NCBI RefSeq assembly: GCF_907164915.1
Contig: NC_061870.1
Span: 22,481,348 to 22,545,347, forward strand
Direction of reading: 5' to 3'
Origin: Impatiens glandulifera
Taxonomy: Eukaryota > Streptophyta > Magnoliopsida > Ericales > Balsaminaceae
Length of the DNA stretch: 64,000 nucleotides
Below, piece by piece: positions 36,357-46,630 of this stretch. The notes beneath the pieces are model-generated. The model worked only from the letters and a program-made list of their open reading frames with translations, did no database searches and had not been told where the DNA came from. The translations under genes were made by a program, and so were the position numbers. Numbering within the stretch: position 1 is the stretch's first letter; each line of letters opens with the position of its first letter.

Positions 36357-38000
36357 TCAAAATGCTTTTGAAACGGTGTATGCGCGATAAGCCAAATCAA
36401 ACTCAACATGGCAGTTATCAGTTTTAAATTTGGCCATTATATTCATTTTGATGTGGTATGTGCATGCACCGTGATGTGCTTCTGGAAAAACCGCGGACAA
36501 GGCGTTGACAATACTTGGGTGTCTATCGGATATGAAGACGAGATCCGGGACTGATCCAATTTCCAACCTTAGTTGTTGCATGAAATATGTCCAAGATTCT
36601 CTAAATCAACGACATCAAAAGCAACGGGATATAGTTGCTCGTTCGCATCCAATGATATCGCAACCAGTAGTTGACCTCCAACTTTGTGCTTAAGGAAGCT
36701 GGCATCGATGCACAATACAGGACGACAACATCCTATGAAACCCCTAATTGAAACCCTTAGAGACATGAACATATACCTGAAGTGTTCTTCCTCATCCGTC
36801 TAGATGTCAATTATGGTACATGGGTTCTTCTTCTGCAACATGAACAGGTAGGATGGCAATTCACCATAGGAATCCTCCACAGTTCCTCGCACCGCCATTA
36901 AGGCATTTTCCCTTGATCTCCAAGCCTTATTATATGTCAAAGTTAACCCATAACTTGTATGCATGTCTTCCATTATTTTTTAGGCATGTGGTCATGGTGA
37001 TGGTCCATGTATTTACGTTTGATACACTCCGCAATTATCCATGATGGTGTTTGCCTCACATTGTCTTGTCTCGTCAAAATTGAGCATGTGTGTTCTTTTA
37101 CAAATTTTCTGATCTCAAACATCTCCGAGAATTTTCCTTTCTTAGCACGCAATTTCCACTTGTAGTTCTCAGCCATACATTTTACAAACCAAAGATTTTT
37201 TGTTGACTTCACCACTTTAAGGACAAAGTGATTAGACATCGCATGTCTATGCAACCTCAATTGTATTTCTTTTTTGTTATCAAAAAACGTACCCACTTCC
37301 AATGAATTTTCAATTAATGGAGCAGGCGTTTCGATCTCGAGTGGTTCATATAAGAAGTAGTGCTTGGTTCCCTCAATATGGCTGAATGTATTCCAAACAT
37401 GGGAAGTGCTTGGTTGACTTGGGAAGATATTTTCCTGCTCAAAAACATCTTGCTCCTCACATACATCTCTCTGCTCAAAAACATCTTGCTGCTCAAATAT
37501 ATCTCGCTGCTCAAACACATCTTGCTGCTCAGATACATCTTGTTGCTTTGGGAATACATCTTGCTGCTCAAATACATCGCGCTGCTCACATACATCTCGA
37601 TGCCTTGGTAAGATATCTTGGTGCTCAAATATGTCATTTTCTGGTCTTTCACTTTGTTGAGTTGAAGGTATTGACTTCTCTACTAAGGAGACACATAGCG
37701 GGGCGCGATGATTGGGCAGTGAAGACGAGAGTTCTTGTAAATAGAACGCCACATCGCTGTCTCCAATGATTGTTGCAGGAGGAGAATTCATCATTAACAT
37801 ATTATACTTTACCTTGAACACTAAGTCATATCTTAGTTTGTCCACACCAATAGAATTATAGACAATTGAAGCTAACTCTTCATATGTAGCATTTCGAGGT
37901 ACATTCACACAACGACACGAACTTGAGACAAAAGAACTAACCCCACAATCATCAGTTTTCTAGTTTTCATCAAAGAGGAGAAAAACACCAACAATAATGT
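36357..38000 (-). pseudogene. MULE (MuDR-type) transposase remnant
   Basis: The minus-strand frame 37908-36973 contains the N-terminal region (YEELASIVYNSIGVDKLRYD), then a run of degenerate heptad-like repeats (EQQDVF / EQRDVF, about 37640-37430). Next comes the MuDR DNA-binding domain (VGTFFDNKKEIQLRLHRHAM, then KCMAENYKWKLRAKK) with the HHHDHM end. A shift in an A-run at about 36970 and one stop lead into the MULE catalytic region (RPVLCIDASFLKHKVGGQLL, YPVAFDVVD, then DLVFISDRHPSIVNA, with HHGACTYHIKMN). The DDE Asp residues of the CIDAS and ISDRH boxes are present. The C-terminal third and SWIM zinc finger are missing. Confidence 0.85.
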
Positions 38001-38066
38001 GATCTGCAATTGATAAAAAATCATAGAAGTCAGTGACAATGACCGGTCAGTGTTAATTGCAAGGAG

Positions 38067-38275
38067 GAAAATGCATCTGTCGCAGGCGATAGTGCATCTG
38101 TCGCAGGCGGGAGATGCATCTGTCGCAGGCGGGAGAAGCATTTGTCGCATGCGGGAAATGCATCGTCGCCTGCGACAGATGTATTTCCCGCCTACGATAG
38201 ATGCATCGTCGTCTGCGACAGATGCATCGTCGTCTGCGACAGATGCATCGTCGCCTGCGACAGATGCCTTCGTCA
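38067..38275. repeat. right subterminal array of GCATCTGTCGCAGGCG
   Basis: Four forward copies (one altered to gcatttgtcgcatgcg) are followed by five reverse copies. Some spacers are gcatcgtc and others gggagat. The arrangement mirrors the left array, forward then reverse, about 0.45-0.65 kb from the right end. Confidence 0.87.
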
Positions 38276-38733
38276 CCTTCGTCGGATGTATATTTCACTG
38301 TAAAACAAATCAGCCAAGCTCTAAAACCATTATTCCATGACCTAGCCTACATCCTAGACTCTAAACGACGAAACCCTAAACATTCATCCATTTCCGCGAT
38401 TAAACGACGAAGGTAGCGTCTAACCTGAATGTTGAAGACGTTCCGGTTTTGTTGATGAAGGAAGGACCTCGTTGATGATGAAGCGTTGATGATGAAGAAC
38501 CTTGATTAGAAGGGAAATGGGGAAAGTTGATGAAGGAAGGACGGTTGGTGGAGAGGAGGGAAATGGGAGACAAGAAACTGAAAGGCACTAACATTTCAAT
38601 TTTTTATTTGATTTTTTTTAATTAAAGGGCAAAAAAGGTCAAAAATGAAAAAAATGAAAAAATTATAAATGATATGCTAAAAGTGGTAATAACCCTCTTA
38701 TGAGGGTTATTCCGTCAAATTTCCCGTTGCATA

Positions 38734-39950
38734 TAAGGTTTGTTGTAGCCAAATTTTCTGGTATATTAAAGGCATTATTTGGGTTTTGAATTATTTAAAA
38801 TATTTAAATTAATTAAACATTGTTTTACTATTTCTCTAATTCATCACTTACTCACTCATTATTAATGAAAATACTAAAATATTATATTTTAAAGAGGATT
38901 GATATTAGAGAAAAATTAGAGTAGAAAATGAAATAACATTATATTATTGCGAAAAAATTTAAGAGAGAAAGTAAAAAAAAAAATTATTATTTTTTCGATT
39001 AATATGATTATAGTTCCTTGTTCATTCTCTCTTTCAAATTCTATCATTAATCATTTCTCTATTTTAAATTCTTAATTTTTTTATTATATACTAATAGTAT
39101 TAATGAGTAATATTTTACTAATATGAATGAGATATTCTTAATATATATATATGTGAGAAATGACATCTAATTGTTGAATATAGAATTGACTTTCATTTGG
39201 TTCATAAATATCGTTTATTATAATGGAATGTTCGATGAAAATTATAATTCATAAATCTGTGTGGAAAAAGATAAAAACTTGTCTTTTTTGGGACCAAGGT
39301 TATTTGGAAAATAAATAAAAATAAAAAATCCATTTCACTTCATCAATATTCAATCAAATCATTTCAAATCTTATCGACAACCAAAATTAAATTTATCCTA
39401 AATTTGTTATGTCTATCTATTTATCAACACAAATTTATGAATTATAATTTACAAATAATTTATTTTACTAACCGACAAGACAAACAATTTATTATTATAA
39501 AATTAATTTAGTACATATAATTGAAAATATTACTGTCCCATACCGATTTGATCTTATCCATTCCTTGCTGTCATTGTCAGCTTCACATGCTTTATCTTCA
39601 TCCACAAGATAAGCTTTTTAATATATATATTTTTACTTTTAATTACAAAATATATAACTAAAATATCACTTTTTATTTAAATAAATCAAATTTATAATAG
39701 TTTAAATTCCAAAATTAATACAAATTTTTAACAAATAAAAACAGAAGATATATACCAAGTTTGTGTAATCTTCCGAACGTGGTACTAAATTTGAGTTCGA
39801 ACATGACCGACAAACAACATATTTCGTTCGTCGGGTTAAATTTGTTCAGTGTTTTTAGTAATTTTTCGAAATAAGTGAAAAACAAAATTAAAAAATATAT
39901 ATATTATATATTTTGCAATAATAATAATAATAATAAGATTGCGAGATTTA
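38734..39950. other. AT-rich intergenic, nothing recognised
   Basis: AT-rich spacer upstream of the small-protein gene. No repeat or gene could be delimited. It ends in an (AATAAT)-like run at 39918-39935. Confidence 0.5.
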
Positions 39951-39952
39951 CC

Positions 39953-39962
39953 ACTATAAAAG
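39953..39962 (+). promoter_or_regulatory. TATA box of the small-protein gene
   Basis: ACTATAAAAG lies about 60 bp before the ATG at 40018. This would give a 5' UTR of roughly 30 bases. Confidence 0.6.
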
Positions 39963-40017
39963 CACATTCCACTTTATAATATTCCTTCATCTTCATCACA
40001 AAGAAAGAAAAGAGATA

Positions 40018-40275
40018 ATGAAATCGACAGGGAAGGTTAGTAAGGGAAACCCTAAGCAGATGCCGAGCCAGAGGAAGGATCGGAAGTCGGCGACAGGGAT
40101 GGACGGTATGCCGAAGAAGGGCGGTCACGGCGGCAAGTTTACATGGTCCGGCGACGGTTATTCGCCGGTGGAACTAGGGATCCGTCGAGATACTACTGAT
40201 GATGAGGACCTCTACTATGATGATCGTGAAGATACCGCCGCCGCCGTGAAGACGAATCAAGAGAAGATCGATTGA
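40018..40275 (+). CDS. small basic/acidic plant protein with KKGGHGGKFTW motif
   Basis: An 85-residue single-exon frame. The first half is Lys/Arg/Gly-rich (KVSKGNPKQMPSQRKDRK), the middle carries GMDGMPKKGGHGGKFTWSGD, and the C-terminal half is acidic (DTTDDEDLYYDDREDT). The KKGG.GGK..W motif resembles one in plant MA3/PDCD4-type translation factors and HABP4-like RNA-binding proteins. No full domain of those families is present, so I do not assign a function. Support for a real gene: a TATA box, an ATG after agagataATG, G/C-richer coding sequence than the surroundings, and AATAAA-like signals at 40330-40345. No signal peptide or membrane segment is seen. Confidence 0.75.
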   Translation: MKSTGKVSKGNPKQMPSQRKDRKSATGMDGMPKKGGHGGKFTWSGDGYSPVELGIRRDTTDDEDLYYDDREDTAAAVKTNQEKID

Positions 40276-40761
40276 TTAGGGTTTAAAGTAAAACTGAAAT
40301 CTGTCTGTCTTGCCCTAGCTAGATTCAAATAAAAATAAATAATAAACCCTCTCATCTGATCATGTAAATATAGAGATTCCTGCTGAAATGTTAATTTTCC
40401 TCTTTATCGTAAAACAATATGAGATCGATCCATTCAATTTCATTTTATCATATCTATCTTGTCTTGAGCTCAATCTGAAACAGATAATAATCGGATTTTG
40501 AACGAAAGTGAAATCAATCGTTTTGAGAAATGGTTTCAGAAATAAAAAATATTTGTTTCTTAAATATTCAATAAATATTGTATATTTAACTTATAAAATA
40601 ACTTTATAATTTATTTTTCCGTTTCATTTTTGTAAATTTTCATTAAATAAATTTATTTTCAAATAATTCATCATCAAACAAGCTTTTAAGAAATTTATGC
40701 CCATTACTTTGATAATGATTAAACTTAGAACCTTTGGACATGCCATGGTGTTTTTTTTATT

Positions 40762-40965
40762 ATAAGTTAAATTATCTAATGGCCCCCGATTACTCCAGAT
40801 TAATCATCAAATTATTTTTTAAGCAAATTTGTTCCTCAAACTTTTAAAAAATCATTAATTGTCTTTTGTTAAATTTTTATTATACATAACAGTTTAAAAT
40901 ATTATTTTATATATATTATCTATAATCATTAATTTTTATATTTATATATATTTAATTATTAAATC

Positions 40966-41001
<36 letters not shown>

Positions 41002-41118
41002 TTTTATTATTAATTTTTATATTTATATAATTATTAAATCTCTTTTATATAGATAATATATATATATATTATATTTAATATTAATTTTTATATTTTTATA
41101 TATAATTAATGAATATTT

Positions 41119-41152
<34 letters not shown>

Positions 41153-41536
41153 TTAAAAAATGTAATTTATGAGTTAGAAATAAGTGAATAATTGGAAAGT
41201 CACCAAAATAATTTACCTTATTTATATATTTATATCGATAAAATAAATAATATATTATATAAATATTATGTATGAAATAGATTTAATAATTATATATATA
41301 TATATATATATATTAATAAAAAATAATATATATATATATAATATATATTAGATATCCAAATATAAAAATTAATTATTAAAGATAATATATATAATATTTC
41401 TCTATATAATATTTAGTTAAATAGAAAATATTATGAAAAAATTGATAAAAGAATCTTTCTTGAAATTTTGAAAGGTGATTTGTTTTAAAAAAAGATGTGA
41501 TATGAGTAATTGAGGAGTCATCCAATAATTTGTCTT
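40762..41536. mobile_element. degenerate AT-rich fold-back element
   Basis: The left edge (ttaaattatctaatgg, then cccgattactcc) and right edge in reverse (aagacaaattattggatg, then actcctcaattactc) are diverged inverted repeats. The pairing continues inward past the gtttaaaatatt block into long (TA)-rich arms. It resembles the 2141-3168 hairpin in design, but its ends differ and no clean duplication remains. It abuts the next element. Confidence 0.5.
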
Positions 41537-41888
41537 ATATTATTTATTTGGAAGAATGTCAATTTTATTTACAAAGTTGGAGCGAGGTGTCAAATTTATT
41601 TATAAACTTGCAAAATTCTATTTTTGTTTATAAAGTTGTCAAAATGTGTCAAAAATGAATAAGATAACGGAAGTCATTTAACAGAGTTAGATTTGTATCA
41701 CGTGGCATCCACATATATATTTTTTTAAGTTATTTGTTTTTTCATTTCAAACAAATCTAGACTTATTAAATAAGTAAATAAAATTATCTCAGTCTTTTTT
41801 TTACTTTTTGTTTAACCCTAAACCCTCTTCACCAGCCGTTGCCGTCGCCGCCCTCTTCACCAGCCAAGCCCTAGGGCCCTCTCGCTTC

Positions 41889-42116
41889 CAGGGGCGGAGC
41901 CAAGTGCAAGCTGGCCCAGGCTGTAGCCCGGGGAGCCTTATGTATTTTATCAATAACGACGGTGAATTACCGTCGTTATTAGTTATTTTCCGTCGCTGAA
42001 AAGTTATTTTTCGTCGCTAAAAGGCATTGGTGACAACAAACTATAAAACTAGCCCGGATAGATTATTTTAATAAAAAATTAGCCCGGGTAGTTTTCAAAT
42101 CCTGGCTTCGCCCCTG
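41889..42116. mobile_element. 228-bp hAT MITE
   Basis: Starts CAGGGGCGGAGCCA and ends TGGCTTCGCCCCTG, inverted hAT-type termini. A perfect 8-bp duplication CTCGCTTC lies at 41881-41888 and 42117-42124. Subterminal phrases are agcccgggga and ctagcccgg. The interior includes aacgacggtgaattaccgtc, which folds on itself. It is a young insertion, judging from the exact duplication. Confidence 0.93.
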
Positions 42117-42270
42117 CTCGCTTCCAAAGTCACCTCACGAACATCACATTAGGGCTTGGTCGTGACGATTTAGTACAGTTACAAAAGGAGCATCCTCATT
42201 CTGTTTTGACCCGATATGCAAAAAGAGGACGAATTTGTTAATAAAGGGAAGAATGTTGCTTCCTGTGACA

Positions 42271-42628
42271 ATGAAAATCAAGGGGCGGTCAGTTCTTCAT
42301 TGGCTTCGGGAAGGTTCAGCCAAAATATCTAGAACCGCAACTGCCACCAATTGTATCGGAAATATCTGAAACAGTTCGTTTATTATATGGACCGAAGAAT
42401 CACTCGACTACTATTCCACCGTTCTTAGTAACGGGCCCACCTCCTGTTGAGCCAAAGGATCCTAGAGCGTCAATTGTGAACATTGACATTGCCTCTCCAA
42501 GTTTAAATGCTGTAGAAGAACAGAGAGGAAGAAAAAAAAGTTCGTCTGTGCCTAAAGATGAATTTGGGGAACAGGCGGTGGTTGAAGAGGAGAGAGGAGA
42601 CAGTCTCCGGTGGAATTTAACCATGTAG
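42271..42628 (+). pseudogene. unrecognised reading frame, probably a captured host fragment
   Basis: An open stretch with no initiating ATG, ending in TAG at 42626-42628. It reads GFGKVQPKYLEPQLPPIVSE, then RLLYGPKNHSTTIPPFLVTG, then a Pro-rich and then charged Ser/Glu-rich tail. Composition and open length look like coding sequence, unlike the AT-rich surroundings. It lies in a MULE between inverted repeats, the usual place of captured exons. I do not recognise the parent gene. Confidence 0.45.
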
Positions 42629-43298
42629 AGAGGAAGGCGTGGAGATATCGTCGGAAGGAACTGTGTCTGATGATTCTTGATTGTGACAGTTAGTTTGAAG
42701 TAGTTTATAATTTTCTTTTATTTTCTGTAGAAGATGGTTTAAACTCTTACTTATTTCTTGATTATAATGTGCAGCAACAATATGGTTGTAAACAAAATAT
42801 AATTATGTAACTTATCTGAATCTGAAAGAGTATGTCTTTTCTTGGATTTTATTTTTTTGTATTTGATATGGAATTATATTTACATGCTTAATGATATTTA
42901 TTGGTGGTTACGGCTGTTGGCGAAGAGGGCGGCGACGCAACGGCGGGTAAAGAGGGCGGCGACGGCAACAAAGGCTGGTGAAGAGGGCGGCGACGGTGGT
43001 TACCGGTGAAGATGTGGGCAAGGGAATTTAGATGAGTAAAAAAGACTGAGATAATTTTATTTACTTATTTAATAAGTCTATGTTTGTTTGAAATGAAAAA
43101 TCAAATAACTTAAAAAAATATATATGTGAATGCCACATGGATAAATCTAACTCTGTTAAATGACTTCCGTTATCTTATTCATTTTTGACACATTTTGACA
43201 ACTTTATAAACAAAAATAGAATTTTACAAGTTTATAAATAAATTTGACACCTCGCTCCAACTTTATAAATAAAATTGACATTCTTCCCATTATTTATT

Positions 43299-44242
43299 AT
43301 TATTAAATTCGTAAAATATATATATATATATTTTAAATATTTATTTATTTATTAATCATAAAAAATACATTATTGATTGGCTTAGTTGTTTTTACTTTAA
43401 TTTTGCTAAAAAAAATTTATGGTTATATTGGGCAAGGTTTAAAAATACCGACAGTTTCTGGATGGTCGTTTGGTTCGATTGGAAATCTGGGGTTGCGGAA
43501 AATGAAGAAACAGATGTAGAGGTTAATTGGGGATGAAGAACTCGAGAATGTTGACGGCACATGTCAAGTTTGTTCGCTTTGGGCTAAGAATCTAATACAT
43601 ATTCTAAAAAATGGTTCTTCAATTTTTTCTCCTTTCTTTTTTAAACTCTTCCAATCTATTTTCAGCATTATGCATGGTTCCAGATTTTTCAACCAATTAT
43701 ATTTCAAATGTGCTGAATAATTTCATTTTGACTGAAAATAAAAAAAAAATTAAAAAAAAGTTTATCCCAAGTGTGATAAATGTCTCTGTATTTTGAGGAA
43801 TGGTTATCTTTAGTTGTAACCCTAATCCAATGACAATATTGAAATAAATGTTGAAGTCTTACAATTCTTAGGAAGCATAAGACTTATATATGCTAATGGG
43901 CTTTTGGGAGTCTATCAAAATTGGACAATATATAAATAATAACTATTGATAATTAAAGTTTGTATAAATAAGATTCAAGCTTAAATATCCACTTTTCCTT
44001 ATAGTTCTTTTCGTAGATTTAGTAAATTATAAATTCCTTCACAATAAATAATCAAAGATGACAGTTGTCATCAAATTCTTTCTGATTGACTTGTCTCAAG
44101 AATACAAAATTATTTTACTAATAGAGAGTTACATTCCTTTAAGTTGTTAAGAACTGTATTTATTTTATATTAGTATATAAAGAATAACACAAGACAAATT
44201 ATTGACGCACCATTATATGTAGTCAAAGAAGAGACAAAAGTG
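43299..44242. other. AT-rich intergenic, nothing recognised
   Basis: No gene or delimited repeat. A short G-richer stretch at 43430-43600 has no convincing reading frame. Confidence 0.45.
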
Positions 44243-44245
44243 TTA

Positions 44246-44927
44246 GGGCAACTCCAACGGAACCCATACATAAACCCATTCCTATATTTCCCTACAACCG
44301 TCCAGCAAATCCCAACAGCAAAATGGGTTTTACACTTTTTTTTTAAAAAAAAACACATATTTGCGTATACACTATTCACCCTGCATACTTATTTTATAAA
44401 AGATTAATTTAGTCCTTGAAATGTATTACTATATTAATTTAAATATTAAACTTGTTTAAATAAATTATTTGAAACAATTTAGTGATCTTTTAATTTTTAA
44501 TTTTAAGATAAAAAGTTATAATATTTTTTAGATATTTAATTAAATCATTAAATTGTATTATACTTAAATTTTATCTAATTTATTTTATATTTGTATGTTA
44601 TATTTTATCTAATTTTAAGTGTGTTGTGCATATTTTTGTTTATTTAAATGTATTATTGAATTATTTTGTTGTTTATGAATTATTGATATATACTTAATTT
44701 TATTTTAATATTATTAAATGAATGAGAAAAGATTGGGGTTAAATATGTAAAGTTGATAAATATATAGATAATATTAATAAGGTTAAAAAGTTAGTGTAAG
44801 AAAAGAATATTCTAAGAATATTCTTTTGGGTTTGGAAATGAGTTTTTAAGTTGGAGATAAATTACTGTTTAATGTAACGTTTACTGCATTTTGGGTTTAA
44901 GAATGGGTTTGTGGGTTGGAGATGGTC
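44246..44927. mobile_element. Tourist-like (PIF/Harbinger) MITE
   Basis: The left end gggcaactccaacggaaccc and right end in reverse gaccatctccaacccacaaa are imperfect inverted repeats extending about 38 bp. They are flanked by TTA at 44243-44245 and 44928-44930. A 3-bp TTA duplication fits PIF/Harbinger. The interior is AT-rich and non-coding. Confidence 0.6.
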
Positions 44928-44930
44928 TTA

Positions 44931-45829
44931 TAAGAATATCTTCTAAGAACATATAAAAATATAGTGGACTATGAGAGAAGTCGATGAAGTGAATGAATTG
45001 ATTGAAAATATGTTAAATTAATGACTGAAACGATTTTCAGAACCTTATATTTTGTTTTGCTTACTTTTTATTGTACCAATTTATTCTAAATTTGTCTTGT
45101 TTTGTTGTTCATTACTTAAATATTTTAATTTTGAAAAAGATAGTTTAGATATTTGATTACATTGATAGTAAATTTAAGGCAAAGAATAATAATTAAGCAT
45201 TACAGTAAAATATAATCAAATTAATATCCCTACCTTTTGATAATTTAATCAGATGATTCTCCTTAGCTCCTTTTTTTTATTTCTTTGAAAATTATGGAAA
45301 AACTAGCTGTCACTATCTTTCACCATATTCTTTTACTTTGCGGTTTAAGAAACATTTCATGCGTTTAAAAATTCTCAACTTTAAAATTTAATTATATAAA
45401 AAAAAATCACAAAAGATTAACTAAGATGGGTCAGTGATGGAAAAAAAATGTTTATAAAATCACCCAATAACATAACAATTTATATATAATGATGCTTAAT
45501 TTTTAAAAGGTCCGAATTGTCGGGTCGAAAGTTATGGATAATTTAGATATACGTGAGAGTGAATGGATACTTGGGTCGGATTGTGGGTTGACCTGCCCAT
45601 AAACTTAAAACGGTTAAAAATAAAATTAAAAATGCTATCACATTTTTACCGTAATATTTTTTCACGATTTTCTATATCATTACTCGTGCAAATGCAAGGA
45701 ATACATGCTAGTTTGGTTAGAACTGTTGGTTGATTAGTCCAAATTAATCAATTAAATTGAATCCACCAATTAACCTTAACCCTTTAAAATTTTCTAAAAA
45801 AACTTCAATGGTAGACTCAAGACTGTTAA
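44931..45829. other. AT-rich intergenic, nothing recognised
   Basis: No gene is seen. Around 45510-45620, phrases such as gtcgggtcgaaag and gggtcggattgtgggttgacc look like a decayed transposon end. Confidence 0.45.
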
Positions 45830-46310
45830 AACCTCGAGTTAACTCATAAAATCTTATGATTTTACGATTTCACGTATGATTAACGAGTCTGATTTTAAGT
45901 AACTCTTAAATGTGTAAACTTTTATGATTTTAAATTTACGATAATAAGATTTTACAATTTTATAAATAATTTCGATTTTACGATTCTATACGATTTTACT
46001 TTAAAAAAACAAATTTATATTAATTAAATTAATAATTAAAATTATTATTTATTTAAATTAATTAATTAATATATTTAATTTTGTAAATATAATTTTTATA
46101 GTATTATTTATTTATTATTATTTTTTAATTAATTTTATATTAAAATATATAATTTCTTAAAATTAGTTAAGTAAAAAAATACTTAATTATATATATAAAT
46201 AATAAGAATATATAATTATTATTTTTTAAATTAAACTCTTACGATTTCACGTAAACTCTATATTTTACGAGTTTATAAGAGTGTAACGATTTAACGCAAA
46301 ACTCTTAATT
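45830..46310 (+). repeat. dispersed TACGATTTTA repeat family, copy 2
   Basis: From aacctcgagttaactcat to cgtaaactctatattttacg, it matches copy 1 (14600-15180) without the inserted MITE, and copy 3 (50030-50460) in reverse. It ends about 320 bp before the senescence gene ATG. Confidence 0.65.
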
Positions 46311-46630
46311 TTGACCGTTTAGACTAAACCAATTATAACCCAAATACATTTCTTTACATTAAAAGAAAAGATTTAACTTTTGTTATGAACCATCAAGAAC
46401 AGTCCTAGGAAAGCCATTAATTTACATATGCTTCACCGAAAGTAGAATAATCTTTTAACATAGATGTCAAAAAGTATGCTTACCAATCAAGAACATTAAT
46501 GGAATAAAGCAAAGAATCAATCACCAACGCAAACCTCTCTGTTAACAATCGATCATTTTCCCTTTTCCTCTCTTTTTAAATCCATCTTTTCTTCCTTCCA
46601 TCCATCAATGAAATCATCTCCAAAAACAAT

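Larger units (their letters stand above)
34960..38725. mobile_element. 3.8-kb Mutator-like element with ULP/DUF1985 and transposase remnants
   Basis: Long terminal inverted repeats of about 150 bp: the left has ggaaatttgatggaataacc and the right, in reverse, gggaaatttgacggaataac. Both continue through ggttattaccactttt to tgccctttaatta. GTTGCATA flanks both ends (34952-34959, 38726-38733); the ninth base differs, so this is a 9-bp MULE duplication with one change or an 8-bp one. Inside are bidirectional arrays of a 16-bp motif near each end, a plus-strand DUF1985 remnant (35726-36350) and a minus-strand transposase remnant (about 38000-36357). A family carrying both genes in convergent orientation is known in plants (Kaonashi/ULP-type MULEs). 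Here an internal deletion has removed the ends of both. Confidence 0.88.
41549..43288. mobile_element. Pack-MULE-like element with long terminal inverted repeats
   Basis: The left end tggaagaatgtcaatttta and right end in reverse gggaagaatgtcaatttta begin inverted repeats of about 300 bp. These run through gttatttgttttttcatttc-type sequence to the gccgccctcttcaccagcc blocks. ATTATTTATT flanks it on both sides (41539-41548, 43289-43298), a 9-10 bp duplication typical of MULEs. The interior has a unique, codon-like stretch (42271-42628) with no transposase, as in elements that carry captured gene fragments. A hAT MITE sits inside its left half. Confidence 0.82.

Noticed and set aside
37360..37769. 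Plus-strand Leu/Ala-rich repetitive frames opposite the MULE transposase
   Set aside because: Shadows of the EQQDV-type repeat on the minus strand, which has the recognisable transposase domains around it.
38050..38416. Arg-rich frames such as MHRRLRQ repeats
   Set aside because: They come from the 16-bp subterminal motif array read in different frames, not from a protein gene.
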